The notes under the pieces were generated by a model. That model was not told where the DNA came from and did not search any database. It saw nothing but the letters and a program-made list of their open reading frames with translations. From Bog-564 sp035509915 (GTDB taxonomy: Bacteria; Actinomycetota; Acidimicrobiia; Acidimicrobiales; UBA8190): a stretch of DNA of 7,567 bases. Positions 6,797 to 7,567 of this stretch are shown here, in pieces (position 1 is the stretch's first letter; each line of letters opens with the position of its first letter). Position numbers and translations under genes: made by a program. Where the stretch lies: the NCBI GenBank assembly GCA_035509915.1, contig DATKIB010000145.1, positions 1-7,567 on the forward strand, given 5' to 3'.

Positions 6797-7567
6797 TCAC
6801 TCCGATGGCGTGGGAACCCGAGCTCGGCCCCCCTCTCGGTCCAGCTTCGATCGCGGCGGGCGTTGGATGGTCCTGAGGAGCCACCGGACGACGTGGAACA
6901 CCCCGGGCACACGCCGAAGGACGGAGTGCACCTTGTCGACGATGCGATAACCCGCCCGGGACCTGACCGCCTCCAGCTCGCAGCGAGCGTCGTCCCTCGA
7001 GGATCGAAGGGACTCGATCTCAGCTGCGAGCCCAGCATGTTGCTCGCGCTGACGTTCAAATTCCGCTCGCGCACCGCGAAGCTCCTCCACCTCGCGCTCG
7101 AGAAGGTCGAACGCGCCTTCCATCTCCGCGATGTACTCGTCTTTGATCTCGCGCTCCTTCCGATCGAACACACCCGTCACGTCCTGCTCCGGGCCGGTCC
7201 TCTCGTCCGCAAGGCCCGGAACCCTACCGCCGGCCCTTTCACGTCGTGCGGCGCTCCGAAAGGCGCGAGCGATCGCTTCGGGGTCGCCGGGCCTCGGTGC
7301 CGGCCGGCTCTCGAGGAGCGACGACCAGCGCGCCACCAGGCGTCGCCGGTTGCGGTTGCCCAGGAACTCGCGATAGCGCAGAGGCGAGGTGGAGCCGTGG
7401 TGAACCACCACCGAAGCCGGCTGCACCAGCACGTCCATCCCGTCTGCTTCGAGTTTTAGGCACAGGTCGACGTCCTCGTAGTACGCGGGGTAGTACCCCT
7501 CGTCCATCCCCCCGACCGACTTCCACGCCGATCGGCGCACCAGCAGCGAGACCCCGCTGCAGTAATC
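6797..7567 (-). CDS. GT2 family glycosyltransferase, C-terminal part with coiled-coil tail (5' end outside window)
   Basis: 256 residues are visible; the frame is open through the right edge, so the N-terminal nucleotide-sugar-binding half with its DxD motif is missing. The visible part begins DYCSGVSLLVRRSAWKSVGG, then MDEGYYPAYYEDVDLCLKL and VVVHHG. This is the acceptor-side end of GT-A fold family 2 enzymes of the rhamnosyltransferase/WsaE type, where the ED-D-D motif holds the catalytic base. About 70 residues later a charged heptad-like segment (DRKEREIKDEYIAEMEGAF to RCELEAVRSR) forms a predicted coiled coil. It ends in a basic/hydrophobic tail, VDKVHSVLRRVPGVFHVVRW, possibly amphipathic and membrane-associated. 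The GTG at 7540 lies inside the conserved GT2 motif and is not the true start. The enzyme probably acts in the cytoplasm in polysaccharide or glycoprotein synthesis; substrate unknown. The propeller gene follows after 76 bases. Confidence 0.88.
   Translation of the reverse strand, partial: DYCSGVSLLVRRSAWKSVGGMDEGYYPAYYEDVDLCLKLEADGMDVLVQPASVVVHHGSTSPLRYREFLGNRNRRRLVARWSSLLESRPAPRPGDPEAIARAFRSAARRERAGGRVPGLADERTGPEQDVTGVFDRKEREIKDEYIAEMEGAFDLLEREVEELRGARAEFERQREQHAGLAAEIESLRSSRDDARCELEAVRSRAGYRIVDKVHSVLRRVPGVFHVVRWLLRTIQRPPRSKLDREGGRARVPTPSE

Noticed and set aside
5581..6876. Plus-strand open frame of 431 codons antisense to the propeller gene
   Set aside because: It is the complement of the 162-bp coding repeats. 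Its Val-rich repetition (VPHVAVGVV-like) mirrors the minus-strand repeats, and it has no recognisable domain or ribosome site. The minus strand carries a signal peptide and two coherent domains.
1..7567. tRNA, rRNA, insertion sequence, phage or defence genes
   Set aside because: No such sequences or proteins were recognised on either strand; almost all of the window is explained by the five protein genes.

Overview
The window is high-GC DNA, about two thirds G+C, with dense genes and long spurious open frames on the antisense strands. The gene content suggests an actinobacterium: a secreted sedolisin with a 'DTR'-type C-terminal beta domain, long Ser/Thr/Gly linkers, a GT-C-like membrane protein, and a GT2 glycosyltransferase with a coiled-coil tail. 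An uncultivated Acidimicrobiia-like soil or sediment lineage is my best guess. That placement is inference from protein style, because no rRNA or phylogenetic marker is present.

Layout from left to right: (1) positions 2172 to 1, minus strand, hold a secreted S53 (sedolisin/pro-kumamolisin) serine-carboxyl peptidase that runs off the left edge. Its catalytic residues E327, D331, D416 and S543 are all visible. (2) A 155-bp divergent intergenic region follows. (3) 2328-4139, plus strand, encodes a 603-aa polytopic membrane protein of GT-C/YfhO-like appearance. (4) It converges, with a 15-bp gap, on a minus-strand group. Read in the direction of transcription this group is: the C-terminal part of a GT2 glycosyltransferase (7567-6797, 5' end outside the window); a secreted 655-aa protein (6720-4753) with a seven-bladed beta-propeller and a GH25-like C-terminal domain; and a small probable lipoprotein (4715-4155) with a Ser/Thr linker and an AMIN-like beta domain.

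Taken together this looks like a cell-surface and exported-protein locus: sugar transfer (GT2 and the GT-C-like protein), wall or glycan recognition (propeller, AMIN-like domain), possible glycan cleavage (GH25-like domain) and extracellular proteolysis (S53). The most unusual item is the propeller protein. Its seven W-x-x-Y-D anchors (W58, 112, 166, 220, 274, 328, 382) are spaced exactly 54 residues apart with no indel. The N-terminal strand appears to complete the last blade, and the propeller is joined to a lysozyme-like barrel that lacks an obvious first acidic residue. Its start is also odd: a TTG codon preceded by an out-of-frame ATG and a six-base G/C tract. No rRNA, tRNA, CRISPR array, transposase or phage gene was seen.
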